From UBA2033 sp035345875 (GTDB lineage: Bacteria > Spirochaetota > Leptospiria > Leptospirales > Leptospiraceae), in NCBI GenBank assembly GCA_035345875.1, contig DAORDH010000018.1:45407-109406 (forward strand): a stretch of 64,000 nucleotides of DNA. Direction: 5' to 3'. Each line of letters opens with the position of its first letter. Position 1 is the first letter of the stretch. The translations under genes and the position numbers were made by a program. Shown in pieces: positions 51,592 to 60,627 of the stretch. Below the pieces are notes generated by a model. The model was not told where the DNA came from. It did not search any database and saw only the letters and a list, made by a program, of their open reading frames with translations.

Positions 51592-52085
51592 ATATACCTG
51601 AGCATATACTTGAAATATTTTTAATGCCAGGAGATTTTTTCTGGGGAGACTCATCCACTAGAATTAGAACTGTATTAGGTTCATGTATTTCTATCTGTAT
51701 GTGGCATCCAGTGAAAAGAATTGGTGGGATGTGTCATTATATGCTACCAACACGAAATGTAGATTTTCTAAGAGAAAATATACGATTAAACGGAAAATAT
51801 GGGGACGAAGCTTGGGAAATGTTTGCTAGAGAAATTAGGAAAGCAAATACTAAACCAAGTGAATACATTGTGAAGTTATTTGGGGGTTCTAATATGTTTT
51901 TATCTAGAGATGCAGATGTCCCAGATATAGGAGTCGGAAACCGAAATATTGAACTAGCGCGAAAGATTATCAGCGATTTTCAATTGAATTTAGTTTCAGA
52001 AAACTTAGGCGGAAATAAACCAAGACGTATACATTTTGATATTTGGAGTGGAAATGTTTGGCTCAAACGACAGGAGAATGAATAA
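51588..52085 (+). CDS. cheD: Chemoreceptor glutamine deamidase CheD
   Basis: 165 aa. The catalytic Cys33 (TVLGSCISICMW) and His50 (GGMCHYML) are 17 residues apart, as in Thermotoga CheD. The later VKLFGGSNMF, GNRNIELAR and SENLGGNKPRRI are also typical. CheD converts receptor Gln to Glu and is usually controlled by CheC. No cheC or cheX is visible in this cluster. Translation is coupled to cheR by a 4-nt overlap. Confidence 0.94.
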   Translation: MNIPEHILEIFLMPGDFFWGDSSTRIRTVLGSCISICMWHPVKRIGGMCHYMLPTRNVDFLRENIRLNGKYGDEAWEMFAREIRKANTKPSEYIVKLFGGSNMFLSRDADVPDIGVGNRNIELARKIISDFQLNLVSENLGGNKPRRIHFDIWSGNVWLKRQENE

Positions 52086-53159
52086 TTGAACAAGATTCAG
52101 ATAGCGGTCATTGATGATTCTGCTTTAGTAAGGCAAGTATTTTCTGAGATTATTCAGGAAGAATCTGATTTTAATCTATTGTTTACAGCATCCGATCCTC
52201 TCTTTGCGTTAGACAAAATGAAGAAAGCTTGGCCCGATGTAATTATACTAGATGTAGAAATGCCTAGAATGGATGGAATTACTTTCTTAAGAAAAATCAT
52301 GCAAGAAAGACCGACTCCAATCATTATATGTTCTACACTAACGCAAACAAATTCACCTACATTAATGCAAGCTCTTCAAAATGGAGCGGTAGATGTAATA
52401 ACAAAACCTTCTGTCGGACTAAAAGATTTTTTATCTGATTCAAAACGACTTTTCATAGATGCGATACGCGCTGCGTCAGTTTCTAATCTTAAAAAACTAA
52501 ATATTAAAACCCTTCAAACTGGAACAAAAACTTTTTCGGATATTGATATTACAAAAACAAAGGTTGTTCCAGTAACCCAGTTAACCACTACTGAGAAGAT
52601 TATTGCAATAGGAACATCCACAGGAGGAACCATTGCTCTTGAGTTTATTTTAACGCAACTAGAAGCAAATTGTCCAGGGATAGTAATTGTTCAACATATG
52701 CCAGAGAAGTTCACTGCAGCATTTGCGGATCGACTAAATAAGCTATCTAAAATTGAGGTAAGGGAAGCTTCTGATAGAGACAGGGTTCTTCCGGGACTAG
52801 CATTGATCGCACCTGGAAATAGACATATGTCTTTAAAAAGAAGTGGAGCGCAATATCATGTTGAGGTTTCAGACGGTCCTCTAGTTAGTAGGCACAGACC
52901 TTCGGTGGACGTTTTATTTCGATCCGTTGCAAAGCATGCTAGTTCGAATGCCGTTGGAATCATCATGACTGGAATGGGAGATGATGGATCTAACGGATTA
53001 AAAGAGATGCATGATCAGGGTGCATTTACGATTGCTCAAAATGAGGAAACCTGTGTCGTATTTGGAATGCCAAAGGAAGCAATTAAGAAAAATGCAGTAG
53101 ATAAAATTGTTGGACTAGAAGAGATTCCGAATATTATAATGAAATATAGGACTGTATGA
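52086..53159 (+). CDS. cheB: Chemotaxis methylesterase/response regulator CheB
   Basis: 357 aa. The receiver domain has Asp56 (IILDVEMPRMDG) and Lys in DVITKPS. The methylesterase domain has the triad Ser178 (GTSTGGTIAL), His204 (VQHMPEKFT) and the Asp in TGMGDDGSNG. It starts with TTG directly after the cheD stop, with GGAG about 9 nt upstream. It removes receptor methyl groups opposite to CheR and completes the adaptation set. Confidence 0.96.
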   Translation: MNKIQIAVIDDSALVRQVFSEIIQEESDFNLLFTASDPLFALDKMKKAWPDVIILDVEMPRMDGITFLRKIMQERPTPIIICSTLTQTNSPTLMQALQNGAVDVITKPSVGLKDFLSDSKRLFIDAIRAASVSNLKKLNIKTLQTGTKTFSDIDITKTKVVPVTQLTTTEKIIAIGTSTGGTIALEFILTQLEANCPGIVIVQHMPEKFTAAFADRLNKLSKIEVREASDRDRVLPGLALIAPGNRHMSLKRSGAQYHVEVSDGPLVSRHRPSVDVLFRSVAKHASSNAVGIIMTGMGDDGSNGLKEMHDQGAFTIAQNEETCVVFGMPKEAIKKNAVDKIVGLEEIPNIIMKYRTV

Positions 53160-53704
53160 ATAAAAGTATATATAGAAAAGAAGAGATAATTCGACCGGAA
53201 GGAAGTTTACCATTTATAATAGTTTCCTACACGTTAGAAGATGTGTATTATAAAATAAAAGATAATTTAACAAAAATTTATTCTGATGTATTGTTCGAAA
53301 GTATTCAATTGGCTGGCTGGACTCCCTCAGTTTCAGAACTTGGTTTTCATCCTCCCGGAAATAAATCTAAAATTCTATCCTTCAAAAGAAAAGTTCATCG
53401 GGATGAACTTCCTGAGATCAAGGAAAAATGTATACAAATAGCAAATCAAAACTTAAAAAAAGATCAATCAATTCGTATGACTCCTGGTTATCAAACTTTA
53501 TTTAATACGGTAACTGCATCCATAACGGATGATTTTCATAAAGTCTATTTGTTCAAAGGTGTTTTTGGAGAAGTAGTTTATAAATATGAAAGTCGTCAGT
53601 TGCAATATATCGATACTGCCCCATTATTTTTTAAAGATAGTGATGTTGTATATTATTTTACAAATTTACGTGAGTATTTTAACCAATTGAATCAAATTAA
53701 ATAA
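53156..53704 (+). CDS. DUF4416-like protein following cheB
   Basis: 182 aa, soluble. The C-terminal half reads MTPGYQTLFNTVTASITDDF, HKVYLFKGVFGEVVYKYE and FFKDSDVVYYF. This resembles the DUF4416 pattern (a '-DPGYL-', then 'H+IYL-KGI+AEVTL-Y', ending with aromatic-rich 'FPDY'). The function of that family is unknown. It overlaps cheB by 4 nt (ATGA), so it is translated with the adaptation enzymes. The family call is by memory of the pattern and is moderate. Confidence 0.55.
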   Translation: MNKSIYRKEEIIRPEGSLPFIIVSYTLEDVYYKIKDNLTKIYSDVLFESIQLAGWTPSVSELGFHPPGNKSKILSFKRKVHRDELPEIKEKCIQIANQNLKKDQSIRMTPGYQTLFNTVTASITDDFHKVYLFKGVFGEVVYKYESRQLQYIDTAPLFFKDSDVVYYFTNLREYFNQLNQIK

Positions 53705-53714
53705 AAGAGTGATC

Positions 53715-54275
53715 ATGAAAAAAAATATTTTTTTTAAACTAATTGTTTTAACTTATTATTGCTTAGTCCTTTATAATTGTAAACCCCAGGAATTAAAAAT
53801 TGAAAACATTGAACTTTGCGAAAACTTTGCTAGTGATGGAGTTTGTAGAGAAAAATTAGATAACTCTCATACTTATGAAATAAAAATAAATAAAAATAAA
53901 AAATACGAAACATGGGAAGCATTAAGCAATTATATGTATTTTCATTCTAGGCAAACACCTGGTTTTATTGTTCGTTTCAATCGAAAATTTACCCTCACAG
54001 AAAGAGAAACACTACATAAAACATACAAAGCCAAGTATGAATTTTATGGTTCAAGTGGTATAGTAGAAGGATTCGAAATTGGTGATGATTGGATTGGTTC
54101 CTTTCAATATCTAGGTAGCATCGTAAAGGACAGGCAAAGGCATTTCAAGGAAGAGAAAAATTTTCCTTATTTAGAAACTGTCTTTCCGGCAAGTATACGT
54201 TTTAGTTTTGATTCAGCTTTAGCAAAGGGGCAAGCAGCAGTAGAAGTGAATGTTCGATTGAATTACATTGAGTAA
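53715..54275 (+). CDS. Putative lipoprotein of unknown function
   Basis: 186 aa. The signal peptide ends in CLVLYNC (Cys22). The mature part has Cys in IELCENFASDGVCREKLD, then mixed strands. No family recognised. The ATG at 53715 is preferred to a GTG six bases earlier that overlaps the AGAG ribosome site. It follows the DUF4416-like gene by 10 nt and precedes the membrane protein by 4 nt. It is on the same transcript by position, though the functional link to chemotaxis is unclear. Confidence 0.65.
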   Translation: MKKNIFFKLIVLTYYCLVLYNCKPQELKIENIELCENFASDGVCREKLDNSHTYEIKINKNKKYETWEALSNYMYFHSRQTPGFIVRFNRKFTLTERETLHKTYKAKYEFYGSSGIVEGFEIGDDWIGSFQYLGSIVKDRQRHFKEEKNFPYLETVFPASIRFSFDSALAKGQAAVEVNVRLNYIE

Positions 54276-54279
54276 TTCT

Positions 54280-55878
54280 ATGAAAGTAATTCCTCGATTA
54301 AACAATATTTTATTAGTCTTTTTTCTAATTTCCTCTACAGCCTTTTTAGTCTGGAAAGTGATTTGGCAGAATTTATATATTTTTTCAAATAGCGATCTTC
54401 TTTTTATTCCAGCATTTTTAAATGATTTTTGGGAAGGTCATTATAATTGGAGAGAATGGAATTTGCCTCCAAGCCCCTATTTATTCCCTGATTTATTTTT
54501 TTCTTTCTTAGTGAGTTTATTGACTCAGAATTTATTTATTTCCTTTTTAATTTATTCCATTAGTTTTTCTTTTCTTATAGTGATCGGTTTAACGATGATA
54601 ATTCATCCGATGGATGAGTATTTCTCTTTTCAAAGAATTTTAAGAGTAACAACGTTCTTTATTGCTTTTTGGATTATTTTAGTATCTAATTATCCTGAGG
54701 ATTTGGCTTTATTTATATTTCCTTCTTATCATGGAAGTTCATTTATATTCGGACTAATATTTTATAGAATTATATTTCAAATTGATAATATTAACAAGAT
54801 AATAGCATTTATTTTATTATCTGGATTAGTTATTTCTTCTGATACTCAGATTGTTTATACTTTTTATATTCCATTTCTGTTAACGTCTATCTTCTTAAAA
54901 TCAGCATTACCTGAAAAACTATATATAAAAGTATTTATTTATTTTGTAGTTAGTTTTGTTGTCGGAAGCTTTTTTTTGAAATTACTCGGCTCGATAAATA
55001 TCTTTAGCGTTCCAAGTATTCCAGTTTGGAAAGAAATCAAAATGAATATATTTCAATTAAAAATATTAGAAAATATTCGAAATATAACGCCTGTCGTTAA
55101 AGTATATTTTATGGAATTATATTCGGATAAGATTCTATTTTTTTATTTATTAATTGTTTCAGTTCCACTCAACCTGTATTATGCCTTTAAAAAAACAGAA
55201 GTAAAAACTGAACTCAGATTTTTCTCTCTCTACGTACTTTTGGTTTTATTTGTATCTATTTTTACACAAATGTTTTTTGGAATCTGGGGAGGAGCAAGAT
55301 ATGTTTGGGCTATATATTTTTTTCCTTATGTTTCCATTTTAATTTATTTTGGAAACTCATTGTCTAGAATGCTCACAAATGGAAATTATAGAAAAGTGGA
55401 AGGGATGAGAAAATATGTATTTTTACTTTCTAAGGATAGAATCAGATCTCAATTGATTTTGTTTGGCATCGTGATTATTTTTTTGGTTTTATTTATTTTT
55501 ATGTATTTAATCAAAGGAAGAGTAGAATTAACAGTGAGCCAACCTTATCCTCCTTTTGTATCTTGCCTAGATGAGTTAAAAAAGAAATATGATTTAACGT
55601 ATGGTATATCAGATTATTGGAATGCAAAGCATGTATCTTATCTATCGAAAGAAAAATTATTCGTAAATCAGGTATTTGTAAACTTAGAAAAATACAATTG
55701 GATTAATAATCGAGACTGGTATAAAAGAGACAAAGAAAACCAAAGCATACACTATCATTTTATTTTGCCAGAACGATTAGATATAAATAGAATCAAAGAG
55801 AAATTTGGGAGTGATTATAAAACTGAGATCTGTGAAGGGAGAGAGGTCTTTGTATTTGAAAAGGGATTTTATTACTAA
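54280..55878 (+). CDS. Polytopic membrane protein, glycosyltransferase-like
   Basis: 532 aa with about ten to twelve hydrophobic segments spread over residues ~10-410 and a soluble C-terminal part of ~110 residues. The layout (NSDLLFIPAFLNDFWEGHYNW after TM1, many aromatic helices, extracytoplasmic tail) resembles GT-C-type glycosyltransferases or O-antigen-type membrane proteins. I see no decisive motif. The ATG at 54280 is preferred to the upstream TTG, which lies inside the preceding gene. It ends one base before the convergent tRNA-Leu. Confidence 0.6.
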   Translation: MKVIPRLNNILLVFFLISSTAFLVWKVIWQNLYIFSNSDLLFIPAFLNDFWEGHYNWREWNLPPSPYLFPDLFFSFLVSLLTQNLFISFLIYSISFSFLIVIGLTMIIHPMDEYFSFQRILRVTTFFIAFWIILVSNYPEDLALFIFPSYHGSSFIFGLIFYRIIFQIDNINKIIAFILLSGLVISSDTQIVYTFYIPFLLTSIFLKSALPEKLYIKVFIYFVVSFVVGSFFLKLLGSINIFSVPSIPVWKEIKMNIFQLKILENIRNITPVVKVYFMELYSDKILFFYLLIVSVPLNLYYAFKKTEVKTELRFFSLYVLLVLFVSIFTQMFFGIWGGARYVWAIYFFPYVSILIYFGNSLSRMLTNGNYRKVEGMRKYVFLLSKDRIRSQLILFGIVIIFLVLFIFMYLIKGRVELTVSQPYPPFVSCLDELKKKYDLTYGISDYWNAKHVSYLSKEKLFVNQVFVNLEKYNWINNRDWYKRDKENQSIHYHFILPERLDINRIKEKFGSDYKTEICEGREVFVFEKGFYY

Positions 55879-55960
<82 letters not shown>

Positions 55961-56310
55961 GCGGCTAATGTCAGAATTATCTTTATAGGAAATTTGACAA
56001 CATTTTTCAGATTTTTAATCTTTGTAAATTTTGCTTTTTAATAGAAGAAACTTAGTCTCGAGGATTTTGATATTTGCTTTTGTTTAAAAACCAATGGATT
56101 AAAGATAAATCCTTAGCCTTTATTAGAATTGCATTCGAAATAAAAATAAGTAATTTTTACAGAAGAAAGATTGAATATTTGGCATTTGTATACATAAGCC
56201 GAGTAGATTATACTCGCGGCTAACGGTAGATGGAAAAAAACTGAGTAAGATTGTAAAACTCTATCTCAAAATGATTCAAAAAATAATTTATAGGAAGAGA
56301 ATAGGTTTAG
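55961..56310. other. Intergenic AT-rich region upstream of tRNA-Leu
   Basis: About 350 bp with no gene on either strand. It should hold the tRNA-Leu promoter (read leftward), but I could not define convincing -35/-10 boxes. Confidence 0.4.
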
Positions 56311-56363
56311 AAAAAAGAAAACAAATCGGTAAAATGAGAGAATAACGATTTGTTTTCCTTTTT
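56311..56363 (-). terminator. Strong intrinsic terminator of the dienoyl-CoA reductase gene
   Basis: GAAAACAAATCG (56317-56328) pairs exactly with CGATTTGTTTTC (56346-56357). On the minus strand the stem is followed by six T (A-run at 56311-56316). A shorter T-run on the plus side makes it possibly bidirectional. It begins 29 nt after the minus-strand stop codon at 56392. Confidence 0.8.
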
Positions 56364-56391
56364 GGTCAATTAGTTGATAGAGGGCGAGAAA

Positions 56392-58401
56392 TTAAGACCT
56401 ACCAATTTCTCTTGCGGCAAGGCTTCCTTCTAGGATCGCGCGCTTTGCATCAAGACCAGAAGTTTCTTTCGCACCACCAATGATAAAAATTTGTTTATTT
56501 GGATATTTTTCCTTGTAAGAATTTGCGAGAGAGTCTTCTTTTTCCTGCCCTGCACAAATCAAGATAGAATCACACTCGATTACTTTTTCACCAGAAGATT
56601 TTAAATCAATCACCAGTCCTTCTTCTCTGACTTCCTTGTAACTAAGTGAAGTATAAAAATCTACACCAGAAGATTGAAGTTCTTGTAAGAGTGCCCAACC
56701 AGTCGTTGTGCCAAGACCAGATCCAACTTTCCCTGATCGGCGCAAAATTGATATTTTTCTCTTACTCGTATGTGGTTGAATTTTTACTTCTGTAAAACTT
56801 CCAACATTATACTTAGCAAAATACTCATCGATCGTAGGATCATGGTCTTCTAAAAGTTTATGTGCAGAGTCACAGGCAATTCCACCACCACCAATGATTA
56901 CAACTTTCTCCCCAAGTGTAAATCTACCGTTTAAATAATCTACATAACTTCCTACTTTTTTCTTTTCAAGTCCTGGGATATTGAAATTTCGAGGGCGAAC
57001 ACCTGTTGCAAAAATAACAGCATCTGGATTTAATTCGTCTAACGTTTGTAAATTACATTCTGTATTTAAATTAATTTTTACACCAAGTGCTTTTAATTCA
57101 TTTTCAAAATATCGAATTGTTTCTTTGAATTCAAATTTCCCCGGAATAGAGGCTGCCATATTGAGTTGACCACCGAGTTTATTTGATCTTTCAAAAATTG
57201 TAACATCATGTCCTAAACTCGCTGCAACTCTAGCTGATTCCATACCACCTGGACCGGAACCTACAACGACTACTCTACTTTTCTTTCCTTTTGGAATTTG
57301 GGAAAACTCAATTTCTCTATTTGCTTCTGGGTTTACAAGACAAGATACCATTAATTCTTTAAAAGTATGATCTAAGCAAGCTTGGTTGCAAGCAATGCAA
57401 GTATTGACTCGTTCTGGTTGGTTGGCTTTGATTTTATTTACAAAATCTGGATCTGCAAGCATCGGTCTTGCCATACTAACAATATCTGCTTCTCCTTCTT
57501 TTAAAATCCGTAGAATTGTTTCTGGAATATTGACACGGTTAGATGCGATAATCGGAACACCAGTCACTTCCTTTTTTATTTTTTGTGCAATCTTTGCCCA
57601 AGCCCCACGAGGGACTAGCATACTAATCGTTGGAATCCTGGATTCATGCCAACCGATTCCAATATTTAATGCGTCGGCTCCATTGTCTCTGAGTTGCTTT
57701 GCCATTTGAACTACTTCTTCGAAAGTAGGATTTCCTGGGATTAAATCAATTCCAGACATACGATAGACGATTGGGAAGTCAGGTCCAACCATGGATCTTA
57801 TTTTTTTAAGAGCTTCTACTCCAAATCGCATTCTATTTTCAGGACTTCCTCCAAAAATATCTTTTCTTTGATTTGTTACAGGAGAGAAAAATTGATTGAT
57901 GAGATAGCCTTCACTTCCCATCACTTCTACTGCACCAAATCCAACTTGCTTTGCGCGAAGTGCAGATTGACCAAAGTCTTCGATGGTCTTCCAGCATTCT
58001 TCTTCTGTCAATTCATGCGGAACAAAACGATTAATTGGAGCACGAATCGCAGAAGGTCCAACTAATTCTCGGTGATAAGCGTATCTTCCCGCATGAAAGA
58101 GTTGAGCGCAAAATACCCCTTTGCCGCTCAGTGCTTTGTTTACCTTCTCTAATTCTTTACAGTCTTCTTCTTTTTGGAAGTTAAAAAAAACGATATTTCC
58201 TTTACCTGCATGGTTTACAGAAATTCCACCAGTAGTAATCATTCCCACACCACCATCAAAACGTTTTCCATAAAAAGCGATCATTCTATCTGCTGTCTCA
58301 GGTAAACCTTCAAGCCCTAAGTGCATAGATCCCATTATAATTCGATTTGGTAGTGTTGTTTTATTAATTTTGATTGGTTCAAATATTTCTTTAAAATGCA
58401 T
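56392..58401 (-). CDS. NADH:flavin oxidoreductase / 2,4-dienoyl-CoA reductase-type enzyme
   Basis: 669 aa, the length of FadH-type enzymes. The N-terminal FMN TIM barrel of Old Yellow Enzyme type has LPNRIIMGSMHLGLEG, AQLFHAGRYA and GYLINQFFSP. The 4Fe-4S motif is CIACNQACLDHTFKELMVSC. C-terminal FAD and NAD(P)H Rossmann domains follow (VVVGSGPGGMESARVAASLGH; VVIIGGGGIACDSAHKL). Such enzymes reduce 2,4-dienoyl-CoA during oxidation of unsaturated fatty acids; other OYE-like substrates are possible. AAAGGA lies upstream of the ATG and a strong terminator follows. Confidence 0.9.
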   Translation of the reverse strand: MHFKEIFEPIKINKTTLPNRIIMGSMHLGLEGLPETADRMIAFYGKRFDGGVGMITTGGISVNHAGKGNIVFFNFQKEEDCKELEKVNKALSGKGVFCAQLFHAGRYAYHRELVGPSAIRAPINRFVPHELTEEECWKTIEDFGQSALRAKQVGFGAVEVMGSEGYLINQFFSPVTNQRKDIFGGSPENRMRFGVEALKKIRSMVGPDFPIVYRMSGIDLIPGNPTFEEVVQMAKQLRDNGADALNIGIGWHESRIPTISMLVPRGAWAKIAQKIKKEVTGVPIIASNRVNIPETILRILKEGEADIVSMARPMLADPDFVNKIKANQPERVNTCIACNQACLDHTFKELMVSCLVNPEANREIEFSQIPKGKKSRVVVVGSGPGGMESARVAASLGHDVTIFERSNKLGGQLNMAASIPGKFEFKETIRYFENELKALGVKINLNTECNLQTLDELNPDAVIFATGVRPRNFNIPGLEKKKVGSYVDYLNGRFTLGEKVVIIGGGGIACDSAHKLLEDHDPTIDEYFAKYNVGSFTEVKIQPHTSKRKISILRRSGKVGSGLGTTTGWALLQELQSSGVDFYTSLSYKEVREEGLVIDLKSSGEKVIECDSILICAGQEKEDSLANSYKEKYPNKQIFIIGGAKETSGLDAKRAILEGSLAAREIGRS

Positions 58402-58470
58402 TTATATAAATCCTTTGTATACATTTTTATTCAAGGCTAAAAAGCGTAAATCAAAAGATTTGAAAGATTA

Positions 58471-58500
58471 CTACAGATGGATACGGATTTAAAGATTTGT
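58471..58500. repeat. Short decayed repeat resembling the CACAGATGGATACGGAT family
   Basis: CTACAGATGGATACGGATTT lies in the 142-bp gap between comM and the flavoenzyme gene. It resembles the CCGATGAACACGGATG motif at 60164-60180, and both resemble the NNCAGATGGACACGGATN-type extragenic repeats found in diverse bacteria. This is one partial copy. Confidence 0.3.
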
Positions 58501-58527
58501 ATTTTTTTATGAATAGGTCGAATTTGA

Positions 58528-58548
58528 CTTAGTCCATATATGACTAAG
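58528..58548 (-). repeat. Perfect inverted repeat over the comM stop codon
   Basis: CTTAGTC (58528-58534) and GACTAAG (58542-58548) form a 7-bp stem with a 7-nt loop that includes the TAG stop of comM. No T-run follows on the minus strand, so termination is uncertain. Confidence 0.35.
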
Positions 58549-60079
58549 CCGCAATTGCGAAAGGTTTATGAACAGTTTGATTGAGCTGCAATGCTTCATA
58601 TAAATGGGCTTCCTCAATTTCATAACTACCCTCTAAGTCAGCGATAGTTCTTGCGACTTTTTTAATTTTATTTATTTTGCGAAGTGAAATTTCAGGTGCA
58701 TTTTGTAAATGTTCCCAATACTTCTCCGCATTTGGATGAATTGGAAAAATTGTTTTTAAAAACCTACCATCTACATCCCCATTGAAATTATATTCTGAAT
58801 TTAGATATCTTTCTCTTTGCATTTCTCTTGCTTGTTGAATAAACTGATAAATACTATTTAGATCAACTATACTTTTTCGGCGATTTTCCTTTTTAAATGC
58901 TTCTACTCGAATGTTAATATCAATTCTATCTAGAAAAGGACCCGATAATTTGGATAGATAGCGATCTGCTTTAAAATCGGGACAAATACATTTTTTAATA
59001 ATACTTCCATAATAACCACAAGGACAAGGATTTGTAGCTGCAATGAGTAAAAAAGAAGCAGGGTAGGTGATATGATAGTTTACACGAGAAATTGTAATTC
59101 GCCTTTCTTCGAGTGGCTCTCTCAGTGCCTGTATCACCTGTGGTTTAAATTCGCCTAATTCATCCAAAAATAATATACCGTTATGCGCTAGTGTAATTTC
59201 TCCCATTCTAGAATCTCTGCCTCCACCGACAATGGAAACATCAGAAGACGTATGATGAGGACTTCTAAAGGGTCTTTTTACAAACAAAGATTCTTCCGAG
59301 AGTAAAGTTTCGCTATTTGATTTAATTCTTAATATATCTAGATATTCTTTCTCTGAGAGAGGAGGTTGTAGATCAGAGGCAAGTCTTGCAAGGAGAGTTT
59401 TTCCCCCTCCTGGATGACCAACCATTAGAAGATGATGTTTTCCTGCGACTGCGATTGTGATAGCACGTAACGCAAGGGATTGATCATTGTAAAGTTCAAG
59501 ATCAGGGAAAAAAGGGAGGATGGAATCATATCTTTTCCCAGTGATTTCCTTTTCTTTTGTTCCTGTTACAATAGAATTTAATTCAGATAGATGCGAAATA
59601 GTATAGATATCAATCCCTTCTACAATACAAGCCTCATATCGGTTTGCATGAGGAACAATCACTGCCTTAAAATTTTCTTTTTTTGCATTGAGAATAATAC
59701 TAATTAGCCCCCTTATCGGTTTTATAGAGCCATCTAGTCCCAATTCACCAAGGAAAAGGTATTTGTCTATATCAATCTTTGATTCAATTTGACCACTGAG
59801 TTGTAATATAAGAAAGGCAATAGATAAATCATACCAACTACCGTCTTTTCTTGCATCTGCTGGTGCTAAATTAACTAAAATACTCTGTAAAGGAAAATCA
59901 AAGCCGCTGTTTTCAATTGCTACATGCACTCTCTCTGTTGATTCTTTAATGCTAGTAGCTGCGAGTCCTACGATGGTAAAACGAGGGATTCCTCGTTTTA
60001 GATTTACCTCTACTCGAATTGTTTTTGTATTTAAACCTTCTAGATTAGAACTATAGGCATAACCCATATTTGCAAACAT
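58544..60079 (-). CDS. comM: YifB/ComM family Mg-chelatase-like AAA+ ATPase
   Basis: 511 aa, the usual length. The N-terminal Lon-protease-like domain (IPRFTIVGLAATSIKESTERV, LVNLAPADARKDG) lacks a clear protease dyad. The AAA+ core has Walker A (GHPGGGKTLLAR), Walker B (GILFLDELGEF), FRSPHHTSSD, a Zn-type Cys set (CPCGYYG...CIC) and the arginine-rich end (LSGPFLDRIDI). ComM is a branch-migration helicase in natural transformation. The true start is the ATG at 60079 after an excellent GAGGAG site; the frame is open for 32 more codons upstream but that segment is not homologous. Confidence 0.95.
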   Translation of the reverse strand: MFANMGYAYSSNLEGLNTKTIRVEVNLKRGIPRFTIVGLAATSIKESTERVHVAIENSGFDFPLQSILVNLAPADARKDGSWYDLSIAFLILQLSGQIESKIDIDKYLFLGELGLDGSIKPIRGLISIILNAKKENFKAVIVPHANRYEACIVEGIDIYTISHLSELNSIVTGTKEKEITGKRYDSILPFFPDLELYNDQSLALRAITIAVAGKHHLLMVGHPGGGKTLLARLASDLQPPLSEKEYLDILRIKSNSETLLSEESLFVKRPFRSPHHTSSDVSIVGGGRDSRMGEITLAHNGILFLDELGEFKPQVIQALREPLEERRITISRVNYHITYPASFLLIAATNPCPCGYYGSIIKKCICPDFKADRYLSKLSGPFLDRIDINIRVEAFKKENRRKSIVDLNSIYQFIQQAREMQRERYLNSEYNFNGDVDGRFLKTIFPIHPNAEKYWEHLQNAPEISLRKINKIKKVARTIADLEGSYEIEEAHLYEALQLNQTVHKPFAIAA

Positions 60080-60160
60080 ACTTTCTCCTCTTCTGGCGCA
60101 TATCGTAATCGAATTATGTAAAAAAACGTGAATTCGATATAACATGAAAGATAAAAGAAT

Positions 60161-60181
60161 ACCACCGATGAACACGGATGG
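60161..60181. repeat. Short dispersed repeat ACCACCGATGAACACGGATG
   Basis: The first 15 bases match the minus strand at 23846-23860 with one difference. Both copies are near ATAAAAGAA and both are intergenic. Likely a decayed member of a repeat family. Confidence 0.45.
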
Positions 60182-60396
60182 TTTAATTTTCTTCCTATTT
60201 GTCGGTCATAATCTTTTTAAATTATTTTTTAATCGAACTGATGTTAATTTATTGAATGATTTACTATTACACAATTGATATGAACCTTTATTAGCAAATG
60301 AACCCTTTACAGGTCTTTTTATATATAGGGTAAAAAATCTGGCTCTGTGTGCGCGAAAATGGGAAAAAAATATTATTTTAAAAAAAATATTTCATT

Positions 60397-60535
60397 TTGA
60401 GGGATTGTGGAAAAGCAGGACTTTCACCACGAAGTGCACGAAGGACACGAAGAAAAATTGTAAAGTTCCTAGGAATTTTTCATCTTCGCGATCTTCGTGG
60501 TTAGATTTTTTTAAAGTTTTTACACAGTCCCTCAA
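60397..60535. repeat. ~139-bp palindromic extragenic element (MITE/REP-like)
   Basis: The outer ends TTGAGGGATTGTG (60397-60409) and CACAGTCCCTCAA (60523-60535) are inverted with one mismatch in 13. Inner ACCACGAAG (60426-60434) and CTTCGTGGT (60493-60501) are exactly inverted. The centre is the palindrome TTCCTAGGAA (60466-60475). The left arm also carries ACGAAG/ACGAAGG/ACGAAGA direct repeats. The nested symmetry about one centre suggests a folding RNA or a miniature inverted-repeat element. No target-site duplication was identified. Confidence 0.7.
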
Positions 60536-60627
60536 GTAGTTCGGTTGTCGAGCAGTAAGTTTCGACCCTTAGGGAGAAACGCTCATGCTATTGAGTTTAT
60601 CGAGACAAACGTGTAAACAAAATCCTT

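Larger units (their letters stand above)
60080..60627. other. Intergenic region upstream of comM and downstream of the DUF1501 gene, rich in repeats
   Basis: About 550 bp without a gene. It contains ACCACCGATGAACACGGATGG (60161-60181), the ~139-bp palindromic element at 60397-60535, and a further short symmetric stretch (GTTTC...GAAAC around CCCTTAGGG, about 60559-60580). It must also contain the comM promoter on the minus strand. Confidence 0.5.

Noticed and set aside
57386..57709. Plus-strand frame of 107 codons
   Set aside because: Antisense to the dienoyl-CoA reductase-type gene.
60080..60175. 32-codon N-terminal extension of comM
   Set aside because: The ATG at 60079 has a strong GAGGAG site and matches the family start; the extension covers intergenic repeat sequence.
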